Below are positions 53,669-62,207 of a stretch of DNA of 64,000 nucleotides, piece after piece. The notes below the pieces were generated by a model that saw only the letters and a program-made list of their open reading frames with translations, did not search any database and was not told the DNA's origin. Origin of the DNA: Sphingomicrobium astaxanthinifaciens. GTDB lineage: Bacteria; Pseudomonadota; Alphaproteobacteria; Sphingomonadales; Sphingomonadaceae. Numbering within the stretch: position 1 is the first letter of the stretch; every line of letters starts with the position of its first letter. The translations under genes and the position numbers were made by a program. The stretch spans positions 186,001 through 250,000 of the forward strand of contig NZ_JAKNYM010000001.1 in the NCBI RefSeq assembly GCF_022865105.1, in the 5' to 3' direction.

Positions 53669-54568
53669 ATGAAAACGCCCCTATGTCTGTCGGCCCTGGC
53701 CGCGCAACTCCTCTGGGTTCCCGCCGCGCAGGCCGATCCTGGCTACCGGGTGTTCAGCGCGATCCGCGGCGATGGTGGCGAAACGCTCGACTTTGCGATC
53801 TTGTACACGACCAAGTCGCGATGGAGCGATGGCGGCGAGACGCAGCTGCGCCGCGAACTCAAGACGCTGTACCCCGACGCCTACATCTCATCGCGCGCGG
53901 TAGCGCAGCCCGAATGCTATGTCTTCTCCTCGCGCGACGAGCCGACCGGACGGAGCACTTTCAACGTCAACGCGGGGCACGGGTCGCTCGACGATGCCAA
54001 GGCCGCCGCCAAGCGCTTTGCCGATTCCGACTACAAAATCATCGAGGTCGAGTGCGTCGGTGCGCCGAGCGGCAGCAACGACTGGCGCCTGAAGCTCTCC
54101 AGCGGCCGCTACGTCACCAATGCCACCCCGGCGGAGAGGCCGACCCGCGCCGAGGGGGCCGGCGGCGGCAGTTTCGAGAATTTCATGCGCGACGCCATCG
54201 AGGAACCGGTCATGACCGCCCGCGTGCAGCGCTACCCGTGCCGCGATGGCGGCAGCGCGACCGTCGAAGACAAGGGCCGCGGGCTGGTCCAGATCACCCA
54301 CGACAACGGCACGCTGCTGCGCTTCCACACGCGCCAGCTGTTCCGCGGGGAGGCCGGCGGCGCGGCGGTCAGCAGCCGGCTCGACGCGCTCGTCGCCGGC
54401 GTGTGCCAACCCAAGGCCGGGCCCTCGATCATCGACCGGATCACCACGTTCATGAAGTCGTGGGTCCGGCGCGACTACGACCGCTGCGTCGAGCGGGGTG
54501 GCAAGCCGCTCCAGTGCCGCAAGGAAGCGGAATTCACCCTGACGGCGGCGATCGGCACGCGCGGTTGA
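53669..54568 (+). CDS. Secreted protein of unknown function
   Basis: Not recognised. The 299-residue product has a signal peptide ending A-A-Q-A. Two similar-sized parts follow. The first has YRVFSAIRGDGGETLDFAIL and ends near a Cys in IIEVECVG. The second begins near residue 180 with a Cys (RYPCRDGGSA), has GRGLVQITHDNGTLLRFHTR, and ends in a Cys-containing tail (YDRCVERGGKPLQCRKEAEF). AAGGGA lies eight bases before the ATG. It is convergent with the large ankyrin gene. Confidence 0.72.
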   Translation: MKTPLCLSALAAQLLWVPAAQADPGYRVFSAIRGDGGETLDFAILYTTKSRWSDGGETQLRRELKTLYPDAYISSRAVAQPECYVFSSRDEPTGRSTFNVNAGHGSLDDAKAAAKRFADSDYKIIEVECVGAPSGSNDWRLKLSSGRYVTNATPAERPTRAEGAGGGSFENFMRDAIEEPVMTARVQRYPCRDGGSATVEDKGRGLVQITHDNGTLLRFHTRQLFRGEAGGAAVSSRLDALVAGVCQPKAGPSIIDRITTFMKSWVRRDYDRCVERGGKPLQCRKEAEFTLTAAIGTRG

Positions 54569-54766
54569 CGTGCCCGCCCGCTTGATGCGGGCGACCATCG
54601 GCAAGGAGGACCGCGCAGCGCGCCATCCGGGCGCGATCGCCCCCGCCCTCTCCAACGATCGCTCGCCAGCGCCGCCCCCGCGCCGCGGTGACCGCCGGTC
54701 CAGCGCGAAGCAGGACGCGCGGGCGCTCGATCATCACCGGCGCGCGGCGGCCTGCGGCGAGCGGGT

Positions 54767-57700
54767 TTATCGCCGCGTGCGCTTGGCCGAGGCGATTCCC
54801 GCGACGTCGGTGCGGAAGATCTCGTTCGTGCACAGCGCCCCGGTCGACGAACGCGCGCCGTAGAACTTGACGAGGTCGCGGTGCCACGGGACTTCGCGAC
54901 CCGGCGTGCTTTCGACCCACACGGTGCGTCCCGGGTTGAGGTGCCACGACCCCTCGGTCGTGCCCGTCCGGGTGGGCATCGAATAGCGATAGTGGACCAC
55001 CCCCGAACAATCGTTGCGGAACTTGAACCGCATCCGTCCCGACGCCGAATCATAGGCGATCTCGACCAGCACCACGCAGCCCGCGGCCGGGCGGTAGCAG
55101 CCGTTGCGCTTCTGCAGGCCGGCATGCTCCTCCCAAGTCAGCGGGGGATAGCTGCCGCGAATGACGGTCTTCGCCTTGCCTTCCAGATGGTTGAGCCCCG
55201 AGCCCTCCCCGCCGCTCGCGCCATCGCCCGAGGGCGACTGGCCGCCACCGGGGCCGGCCCCGCCGCCGTTGCCCGATCCATTGGCGGCGAACTGGTCGCC
55301 CGGCCCGCCCCCGGCGTTGGGCCCCGAGCCATTGCCGTTGCCCGCGCCGGGCGCACAGTCGCCGTGCTGCTTGACGTAGAAGGGGTCGTCGCCGGTCTCG
55401 ATCATGCAGTTGCGCAGCTCGGGCATGGTGAAGTTGAGCGTCATCTGCTTGTGCGGCTGGCGGCCTGAACCGCCCCCGGCGCGCTGCTGGCGCCGCATGG
55501 CCTGGCGCTGCTGCGCGCTCATCGGGGCGTTGCCGGCCGACACCGCGCTGGCGGCGGCACGCTGGCGCGCCTCGGCCTCGCGGACCGCAGCCTGTGCGGC
55601 CGCAAGTTCGGCCTGCCGCCGCGCCAGTTCGTTCTCGAATTCACGCTGGTCGACCAGCGCCTGACCGAGCCGCTCCCCCGCCTCGAGCGCACTGTCGGTC
55701 ATGGCCATCGCGATGGGATCACCGCTCTGCCGCGCCAGCTCGCGCATCCGACGGGCATATTCCTCGGCGGGGTCGACCTGCGGCGGTGTGCTGGCGCCGC
55801 CCCCCGCCATGCCGCTGCCCCCGAGCGCCGAGAGCGTGGAGGGCGCGGTGGCCGCGAGCCGCTGCTCGAGGCTGTTCACCGAGCGCTGCGCCTGCTGGAA
55901 GCTTTCGGGCGTGCCTTTCTCGGCAGCCATGCCGATCTCGCCCATGGTCGAGGCGAACTGGCCGAGCTGCTCGGCCTCCAGTCCCATTTCCGCGCCGATC
56001 GCCGCGCCCGCGGCGATCCCGACGATGGCGCCGAGGAAGCCATTGCTCTTCTTCTTCTGCGCGAGCCGCTCCTGTTCGGCGCGGCGACGGCGTTCCTCGG
56101 CCAGTCGCGCCTGACGCTGACGCTCGGCCTCGGCTGCGGCGCGCTGCTGCGCAAGCTCGGCGTAAAGCTGACTCGGCGTGACCCCCGCGAGACTGGTGTG
56201 CCGCGGATCGGCCCCGGCATCGAGCAGCGTCTCCGCCAGCGCGTCATTCTCCGCCCGGATCGCGGCGAACAGCGGCGTCTCGCCCTTGGGGTCGGCGATA
56301 TTGGGGTTGGCGCCCGATGCCAGCAGCCAGTCGGTCAGCGCCGCATCGCCCTGCGACACCGCGCGGGCCAGAAGGGTTCGCCCGCTGTTCGGGAAAGGAA
56401 CGTCGACGTCGGCGCCATATTCGACCAAGCGCTTTGCCGCGTCATGATGCCCTTCGTTGATCGCATAGTGCAGCGGCAGCGTGCCATCGCGATCGGCCAT
56501 GTCGAGGTCGGCCCCCGCGCGCGCGAGCAGCTCGATCGCATCGCCATGCCCGGCGACCGCCGCAAAATGAAGCGCGCTGACGCCATTGTTGCCGGAGGAC
56601 CGGGCCGACACGTCGGCGCCCGCGTCGAGGAGCGCGCGCATCGCGCCGAGACGGTTGCGTTTGGCCGCCGACATCAGCGCATCGGAGCCGGCGTCATTGG
56701 CAAACCGAGGATCGGCGCCGCCCGCCAGCAACGCATCGACTACCGCATCATGATTTTCGATGATGGCGACCTGCAGGGCGGTCCAGCCCGGCTCACCGTT
56801 GGAGCGGACATCGGGGCTCGCCCCCTGCTCGAGGAGGCGGCGGACGCTGTCGGCATTGCCCGCCTTGGCCGCGTGGAGCAGCGCCAGGCGGAGCTGTTCG
56901 GTGCCGACCTCCCCGCCACCGCTCGCGAGAAGCGCGGCGAGGACATCGGGCGTGCGCGCTGCGACCTCGCTCAGCGCGGAGGCATCGAGCGGCTTGCCCG
57001 CGGCCTGGAAGGCAGTGAGCGCGGCGACCACTTCGGGCGCCTCGCGCCCGTGCTGGGCCGCATGCTTGGTCCGCTCGAGCAGTTCGCGCTCGATGCCGCG
57101 CCGGGCGTTGGCGCCCGCGTTGCGCGCCAGATAGTCCGCGCCCGCCTTGGCGCCGGCATCGTCGAGCGCGCCGATAACATGGCCGAAGTCGCAGACCCCC
57201 GCGCGCCGTTCGCAGGCCGCGAGGAAGGGATCGAGGGCGCTGCTGGCGGCGCCGACATCCGACAGTTCGCGCGCGCCAAGGGCATAGGTGGTGCCCATGC
57301 AACCCGCGTCGAGCCCGGCGTCGCAGAGCGCCTGCATCTGGCTGCGAACCGCCGCGCCCCGCGCCGGGGACGCGCTGGCGAGCACGTTGAAATAGCAGCC
57401 GGGGGCAAAGCCGCTGGCGCAAGACTGCGCGAACAGTTCCGCCGCCTCGTCGGGGTCGGGCTTACCGACGATGCCGTGACGCGTCCACAGTCCCTGCGCC
57501 AGGCAGGACAGGCCATCGCCCGAGCGACAGGCGGCGCGCAGGCTCGACAAGGCCTTCTTTGCCGTGACATGCTCGCCCGCCCGGACCTCGGCCGCGCGTT
57601 CGCAGGCCTTGGCCTCCCCCGCGTCGCAGGCGGCGGTGAGCGCATCGATCGTCTCGAAAACCGACAGGCCGAAGAGGTTCTGCGCATCGTTGCGCGCCTC

Positions 57701-57826
57701 GACCAGCGACTGTGCCGATGCCGGCGCGGCCATCGCTGCCAGCGTCACGAGCAATCCGGCAATCGCTGCCGTGACGCGGGCCTGCAGGCGATGGAGGCGG
57801 GAAACACCCGCGAGACGATCGTGCAC
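54767..57826 (-). CDS. Secreted mosaic ankyrin-repeat protein
   Basis: A 1019-residue protein of unknown role. In order: signal peptide ending A-S-A-Q (about 39); a Cys-rich helical region to about 220 resembling Sel1-like repeats (ALTAACDAGEAKACERAAEV); and ankyrin repeats from about 300 to 560 (LLHAAKAGNADSVRRLLEQG is typical). A charged coiled coil comes next, then a glycine zipper (GAIVGIAAGAAIGAEMG), a long Ala/Gln/Arg-rich helix and a Gly/Asn/Ser-rich linker. The C-terminal domain of about 130 residues has four cysteines (NGCYRPAAGCVVLVEIAYDS, NDCSG, ALCTNE). It is probably periplasmic or surface-exposed. Confidence 0.82.
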   Translation of the reverse strand: MHDRLAGVSRLHRLQARVTAAIAGLLVTLAAMAAPASAQSLVEARNDAQNLFGLSVFETIDALTAACDAGEAKACERAAEVRAGEHVTAKKALSSLRAACRSGDGLSCLAQGLWTRHGIVGKPDPDEAAELFAQSCASGFAPGCYFNVLASASPARGAAVRSQMQALCDAGLDAGCMGTTYALGARELSDVGAASSALDPFLAACERRAGVCDFGHVIGALDDAGAKAGADYLARNAGANARRGIERELLERTKHAAQHGREAPEVVAALTAFQAAGKPLDASALSEVAARTPDVLAALLASGGGEVGTEQLRLALLHAAKAGNADSVRRLLEQGASPDVRSNGEPGWTALQVAIIENHDAVVDALLAGGADPRFANDAGSDALMSAAKRNRLGAMRALLDAGADVSARSSGNNGVSALHFAAVAGHGDAIELLARAGADLDMADRDGTLPLHYAINEGHHDAAKRLVEYGADVDVPFPNSGRTLLARAVSQGDAALTDWLLASGANPNIADPKGETPLFAAIRAENDALAETLLDAGADPRHTSLAGVTPSQLYAELAQQRAAAEAERQRQARLAEERRRRAEQERLAQKKKSNGFLGAIVGIAAGAAIGAEMGLEAEQLGQFASTMGEIGMAAEKGTPESFQQAQRSVNSLEQRLAATAPSTLSALGGSGMAGGGASTPPQVDPAEEYARRMRELARQSGDPIAMAMTDSALEAGERLGQALVDQREFENELARRQAELAAAQAAVREAEARQRAAASAVSAGNAPMSAQQRQAMRRQQRAGGGSGRQPHKQMTLNFTMPELRNCMIETGDDPFYVKQHGDCAPGAGNGNGSGPNAGGGPGDQFAANGSGNGGGAGPGGGQSPSGDGASGGEGSGLNHLEGKAKTVIRGSYPPLTWEEHAGLQKRNGCYRPAAGCVVLVEIAYDSASGRMRFKFRNDCSGVVHYRYSMPTRTGTTEGSWHLNPGRTVWVESTPGREVPWHRDLVKFYGARSSTGALCTNEIFRTDVAGIASAKRTRR

Positions 57827-57989
57827 TGAAATACCCCCCCGACTCTAACCGTTCGACCCGCCTAGCATAGACCCAGGCAATGTTAAACATCGGTTATCAA
57901 GCTGGATTGCCGCGCGGGGTAAATCGGCGGGTGACAAGTCGGCATCTCTTGGCTAGCGATGGATGGGTCACAGCAAATGGGGGGCTTTC

Positions 57990-58583
57990 ATGAAGAACAC
58001 GACCACCATGATTGTCATCGGCAGCGCCATCGCGCTGTCGGCGTGCGCCGCCAAGCCGGTCAACATGACGGTGGGGGCCGTCGTCGCCGAGCCCGAGCGG
58101 GCCGCGCCGCTGAGCGAGCGGATCACGGTCGCGCAGGTCGAGGGCGGCAAGAAGACGACGCACACCTCGCAGGTCTCCAACGAGGCGTTCGCGGAAGCGC
58201 TGCGCCAGTCGCTCGCCAACAACGGCCTGCTCGCCCCGGGCGCGGGCGACCTGATACTGACCGCCGAGGTCCTGCGGATCCGCAAGCCGATCGGGGGCTT
58301 CAACATGAAGGTCGCTTCCGAGGTCCGCTACCAGCTCACCGACGCGAAGACGGGCGAGCTCCTGATGGATGAACTTGTCGAGGCCGATTACACCGCGAGC
58401 TTCGGCTCCGCGCTGATCGGCGAAAAACGGCTGAGCAAGGCGATGGAAGGGGCCATCCGCGCCAATATCATCTCCTTCATGCACCGCCTCGTCGATCAGC
58501 TCGGATCCGAATCCGGGGCGGGCGATGGCCTCCAGATCAGCCTTACCATCGTGCCCGACGCGGCACCGGTCGCTCGTCTCTAG
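57990..58583 (+). CDS. Lipoprotein of unknown function
   Basis: From ATG 57990 (MKNTTTMIV) the product has lipobox L-S-A-C (Cys19) and about 180 further residues. The mature part alternates strands and helices (LILTAEVLRIRKPIGGFNMK, EVRYQLTDAKTGELLMDELV), a layout like small outer-membrane lipoproteins that form rings or bind membrane complexes. I cannot name the family. An ATG at 57963 is in frame but would spoil the signal. It is divergent from the ankyrin gene by about 160 bp. Confidence 0.78.
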   Translation: MKNTTTMIVIGSAIALSACAAKPVNMTVGAVVAEPERAAPLSERITVAQVEGGKKTTHTSQVSNEAFAEALRQSLANNGLLAPGAGDLILTAEVLRIRKPIGGFNMKVASEVRYQLTDAKTGELLMDELVEADYTASFGSALIGEKRLSKAMEGAIRANIISFMHRLVDQLGSESGAGDGLQISLTIVPDAAPVARL

Positions 58584-58607
58584 GCAAGGGGGATAGCGAT
58601 CGCCGAG

Positions 58608-58643
58608 AAGCATCGCCGCCGCCTTAAAGCGTCGGCGATGCTT
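58608..58643 (+). terminator. Long hairpin after the lipoprotein gene
   Basis: AAGCATCGCCG (58608-58618) pairs perfectly with CGGCGATGCTT (58633-58643) across a 14-base loop. There is no T run on the plus strand, so termination may be factor-assisted, or the hairpin may serve as an mRNA 3' stabiliser. Confidence 0.55.
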
Positions 58644-59038
58644 AATCGGATATCACGCAGAAGCTTCGCAAAGCTGACGTTGATGTTGCAGAAATGCGTG
58701 ACCAAGGCACCTTAACGTCGTGCCATTTTTCTGGCGAACCCAACTCGGCGTGTATCGCTGGCCTAAACGGCCCAGACGATTGATGGCCGCCTTGATCGCA
58801 CCGCGATGGAATAGCGACTGCGATCAAGCCCGTCTTATGCCCCTGCTAGCCAAAGCAGATCGCGGTTTAGAGTATCCGCCTCGCGCGCCTTCGGTTATGG
58901 GCTCCTGATCTCGGAGCTGATGGCAAAGTGTTTCATCGGCGCTCGGGCCTCAACGATGCCCTTTGTCGGCCAATGGGCAGAGGACTGGTAGAAATGGTCG
59001 GGCCGGTATTCGCGACCCGACCATCTCCGCATCCTTGC
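58644..59038. other. Intergenic region
   Basis: About 395 bp with only short frames lacking ribosome-binding sites. I see nothing recognisable in it. Confidence 0.4.
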
Positions 59039-60070
59039 TCAATAACCTACGCGCAACGAGAGCATGCCCGTCAAGTCGGCTCGAGCTTCACCGCCCGGTG
59101 CTGCCCCCATCCCCGCGTCCATGCGGATATCAGGACCGAGGCCGATTTCGAAGCTATAGCCAGCGTGGACCCGAAGACGGGTGATGTCGGATACTCGCTC
59201 GAAGTCCGCGTCGATAAACAGCAGATCTCCATTCTCGTCGCGGTGCCAAAGCCGGCTACCAACCTGAACGCCGCAACCAATGCCATTCGCCAAGATAAGA
59301 TCTTCGCACAGCAGGCCAACGGCAGTGTCGAGGCCAGTCCCCTCTTCAGCGTTTTCAGGGCCAAAGGGCGAATAAGTGATCGGAAGGCTGATACGGGTCC
59401 AGCTCACATTTCCGAGCAAGAGTTCGACACCATTTGCGGTCTCATCCTCGAATGCAGCGTCGAAGCTGGCTGTCCCGAGACTCTCGCTTGCATGGGAAAT
59501 GGCGAAATCAACGGTCGCAGGCCGGCCACCTAGCTCAAACTCGCCACGAAGCAGTGCCCCCGCGAGTATCCGATCACCAGCAAAGTTGCCGTCGATGGCG
59601 AGACCACCCTCACGAAGATCAAAGTCGTACCAGCTATGACCGATCCCAACGAATGCACCGCCAATCAGCTGTTCATCCAAACGAGCACGGCCGTAGAGTT
59701 GAAGGTTCGCACCGACATCCGCGACTTGACTGTCCTCAAACCCGCCAATGCGATTTGAAGCAGTCGAACCGATTGCCGAAATGCCAAGTGCGATATCCTC
59801 GTCGACAGTCTTCTCGATCCGCAGCGCTGCAAAGCCACGAACCCTGCTATTGCCATCAAATCGCGAGAAGGTCGCACCCGCATCCACCATCGCTCGCAGG
59901 CTTCGACCACAGGAAGAAAGCGCGTCGTTGAAGCGGATATTGGCATTCTGTTGCACTTCGTTGGCATCGATCGCGCCTGAGACATCGCCCTGTTGACGAG
60001 CCTGGGTGCAATCCATGTCATCCAACATCAATTGCTCATTGTATCCCAAGAGATCACCGAGCCCGAGCAA
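59039..60070 (-). pseudogene. C-terminal fragment of an outer-membrane beta-barrel (autotransporter-like) protein
   Basis: The frame encodes about 340 residues of barrel-like sequence with alternating strands (ATFSRFDGNSRVRGFAALRI, GGAFVGIGHSWYDFDLREGG) and a C-terminal strand ending LSLRVGY, as in autotransporter and other barrels. There is no signal peptide and the only start is TTG, at the point where the MASE1 frame stops. The 5' part (signal and passenger) therefore seems to be missing. It could be an intact short gene with a misread start, but a barrel without export signal would not function. Confidence 0.6.
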
Positions 60071-60587
60071 CGCATGATTGCGGCACGACGATCAGCGTGC
60101 CCAGGCAAACCGTTAGCGACCATGATACGAAAAAGGGAAGGCTCAACTGCCCAGCAAGTAGACTGGCTACCGCGCCGCTGACCAAGCTTCCGAACACGGT
60201 CGCAGCCAGAAACGTCATGAGCCATCCGGTATTGTCGAGGTCGCGCGACGCGTTGGCACCTCGGTGCACGAGTTGCGTAATCACGACGCCTTCGACGATG
60301 TTGGCAACCGTGTACCCCGCCGCTTCGATAAGCGATGCCCCGAACTGGATATTGGAAATCAGGCTCGCCGCCGCGACCGTCGCGATGATTGGTAACTTGG
60401 CAACGCGTTTCGCGAGCAAGAGCGCGGCGACGAAGATTCCGCTTGCCGGCCAAATGGTAGCCAATCCGTTGGTCGACTGGGTGAATTCGAGCGAAAAATA
60501 CGCGCTGAGGTAGTAGGCCAACCCTACGGCACCAGAGATCGCGACAGACCGCAGACTGGGGTAAAATGGAAAGGTGGGACCAAGCAT
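60054..60587 (-). pseudogene. Truncated MASE1 sensor-domain gene
   Basis: From ATG 60587 (MLGPTFPFYPSL) the product is a MASE1-type membrane domain: GLAYYLSAYFSLEF, GLATIWPASGIFVAALLL and S-N-I-Q-F-G-A-S-L-I-E-A-A-G-Y-T-V-A-N, with five or so helices. It ends abruptly at 177 residues, about half of a MASE1 domain and with no output domain such as GGDEF. Its stop lies inside the start of the barrel fragment. It is best read as the 5' remnant of a sensor gene after a deletion. Confidence 0.65.
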
Positions 60588-60698
60588 TGCCAACTCATGG
60601 AGGCAAAAAGGGTTAACGCTTCGATTAGAATTCCCGGTTACCCGCGGGCCGCGAAGAATATGGTCGGGAGTGTCGTCATTGGTCTGGCCCAAGGTTAG

Positions 60699-60902
60699 GG
60701 GGCACAGTGAGGGGTACAATCTGGGGCAAACCACTCACCGGCTGGTGGGCTTTTCCAGATGTTTCAGCGACTTGAATGAAAAATGGCTGGGGTGGCAGGA
60801 TTCTACGCCCCAGCCATAATCTTTCTAAGTCACTGAAAACAAACGGATCAGCATGGGGCGCTACGCCCTAGGGGCACAGCTAGAGGCACACTTAGGGGCA
60901 CA
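60699..60902. repeat. Symmetric att-like structure: two triplets of 12-bp repeats around a long inverted repeat
   Basis: Left triplet: octamers GGGGCACA (60699), GGGGTACA (60711), GGGGCAAA (60723), 12 bp apart. Right triplet: GGGGCACA (60871), GAGGCACA (60883), GGGGCACA (60895), also 12 bp apart. Between them an inverted repeat spans 60762-60838: TTTCAGYGACTT, ten bases, TGGCTGGGG on each strand, meeting at a 15-base centre. The triplets lie at equal distance from the centre within 1 bp. This resembles arm-type and core-type sites of a tyrosine-integrase attachment region. Confidence 0.6.
60784..60803 (-). other. tRNA-Gln 3'-end-like segment (possible attachment core)
   Basis: On the minus strand this reads GAATCCTGCCACCCCAGCCA. 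That fits the end of a tRNA: T-loop end GAAT, T-stem CCTGC, acceptor strand CACCCCA, discriminator G and CCA. A TGGGGTG acceptor with G discriminator is typical of tRNA-Gln. The rest of the tRNA is absent, as expected for the displaced half of a tRNA-integrated element. The match is short and overlaps a palindrome, so chance is possible. Confidence 0.45.
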
Positions 60903-60935
60903 GTTATTGCGACCCATTCGCACCTCTTGTCGGCA

Positions 60936-61526
60936 TCATAGCTGCTCGGCGGCGGTTGCCAACCAGGCCTCGCGCGCGGTGGCCCGATCACCATCCGAGC
61001 CCAGCCGGCGATCGACCTTGCTCCACCCGAACCTGGTCAGCTTTCGTGGCAGCACCATCGCATGAACGTGCGGCGCATTGTCGCTGCCCATGCGAAATGG
61101 TGCATGGAGCACCAGCAGGAGCGGAAGGCCCCTGCCCTTCACATATTGCTCGCGCAGCCACTGCCTCGCGACTTCATAGGGCCCGTGGAGGTTCATCGCC
61201 TCTGCGAAGCGCATGGTGACCTGCGCGAAGGCTAGCCGGTCTTTCGCCGAAAGCGACTTTTCATAATCGCTGACGAGGAAGTCAGGATCTGCGTAGATTT
61301 CGGGGGCATCAGCGGGCAGGAGCAGCTCGACCCGCTCTGCGGTGTCGACATTCCCCTCCTTCGCTCCCGGTCGGCGCTTCGCGAGAAACATCGGCGCGAT
61401 GCTCTCCCGTTCGCCCAATCCCTCTTCCCAGTTGAAGCGGGCGAAACTGAACGGGTCGTCGGCATCGCCCTCCCAGAACGGCTTGAGCGCGATTGTTTTC
61501 GATTTGGTGGCCTTGCGATTGGTCAT
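60936..61526 (-). CDS. MobA/MobL-like protein with a PHVHAM motif
   Basis: A 196-residue protein that begins at ATG 61526, overlapping the upstream stop (ATGA). Residues about 135-165 read LPLLLVLHAPFRMGSDN then APHVHAMVLPRKLTRFGW. This H-x-H arrangement followed by a basic segment recalls the HUH metal-binding region of MobA/MobL relaxases. No catalytic Tyr domain can be assigned. It may be a cut-down relaxase or an accessory mobilisation protein. It is last in the leftward module. Confidence 0.55.
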   Translation of the reverse strand: MTNRKATKSKTIALKPFWEGDADDPFSFARFNWEEGLGERESIAPMFLAKRRPGAKEGNVDTAERVELLLPADAPEIYADPDFLVSDYEKSLSAKDRLAFAQVTMRFAEAMNLHGPYEVARQWLREQYVKGRGLPLLLVLHAPFRMGSDNAPHVHAMVLPRKLTRFGWSKVDRRLGSDGDRATAREAWLATAAEQL

Positions 61527-62062
61527 CAGAACCACCCCTGCGCCGCGATCGACAGATATTCGGCGCCGAACAGGATGCCGCGATGACGGTCAGCCCAGTC
61601 GAGATATGGCGGATGTTGCTCCACGATGAGTCCTTCCTGCTCGAGCCGGACGCATGGCCCCTCGCCGACACTAGGCACCAGCCACGCTGTGCCTGTGGGT
61701 TGCGGGATCCAGAGCTGATAAGCAAAGAGCACAAGCTCGCTCGCGAGCAGCTTGACGTCGAACGTGGCCCGCCCCGGTCGGTCATTGGCTCGAACGATGA
61801 GGAGATCGCTCTCCACTGCTGACGACACGAGGATGGCCTCGCGCGTCACTAGCGGCCGCCGGCAACCAGTGCCGACAATCAGCAGGTTGGCTTCGGGCAG
61901 GAAATAGTTGTGTTCGAGAAGCGGCGAGAGGCTTGTCGGATCCTGGTCGAGAAACCCATCGATGATCGACCCTGTGGCGAGCATCAGCCGTTTGGCCTGC
62001 GCGCATGGCTCAGGCGTCGGTTCGAGCTTCAGGCGAGCGAGTTCTTGCGGTAAAGTATTCAT
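61526..62062 (-). CDS. Protein of unknown function in the mobilisation module
   Basis: Not recognised. From ATG 62062 (MNTLPQELARL) the 178-residue product has no signal or membrane segment. Features are NYFLPEANLLIVGTGCRRPL and YQLWIPQPTGTAWLVPS, suggesting a mixed alpha/beta soluble protein. The stop overlaps the following gene by ATGA, and the MobA/MobL gene precedes it, so it belongs to the same transfer-related operon. Confidence 0.6.
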   Translation of the reverse strand: MNTLPQELARLKLEPTPEPCAQAKRLMLATGSIIDGFLDQDPTSLSPLLEHNYFLPEANLLIVGTGCRRPLVTREAILVSSAVESDLLIVRANDRPGRATFDVKLLASELVLFAYQLWIPQPTGTAWLVPSVGEGPCVRLEQEGLIVEQHPPYLDWADRHRGILFGAEYLSIAAQGWF

Positions 62063-62207
62063 TGGCTTGGTCCTTGAGATGGTGGTTGCACGGCAGCCGC
62101 GACGACCAAGCCCAAGGTCGCGTCTGCCAAATTCTTTCATTCATTCTGGCTTAGTCAAAAGCCCGACTTCCATTCCCTTCAATAGCGTTGTGGATGCGCA
62201 AGCACCG

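Larger units (their letters stand above)
60588..60935. other. Non-coding boundary region of the mobile module
   Basis: About 350 bp without a gene, containing the symmetric repeat structure listed at 60699-60902. Short plus-strand frames here are produced by the repeats. Confidence 0.6.

Noticed and set aside
53683-54585. 300-codon frame overlapping the secreted protein at 53669
   Set aside because: Arg-rich out-of-frame translation without a signal or domain.
56198-57829. 543-codon plus-strand frame opposite the ankyrin gene
   Set aside because: Arg/Gly/Ala-biased antisense frame; the ankyrin repeats on the minus strand are clear.
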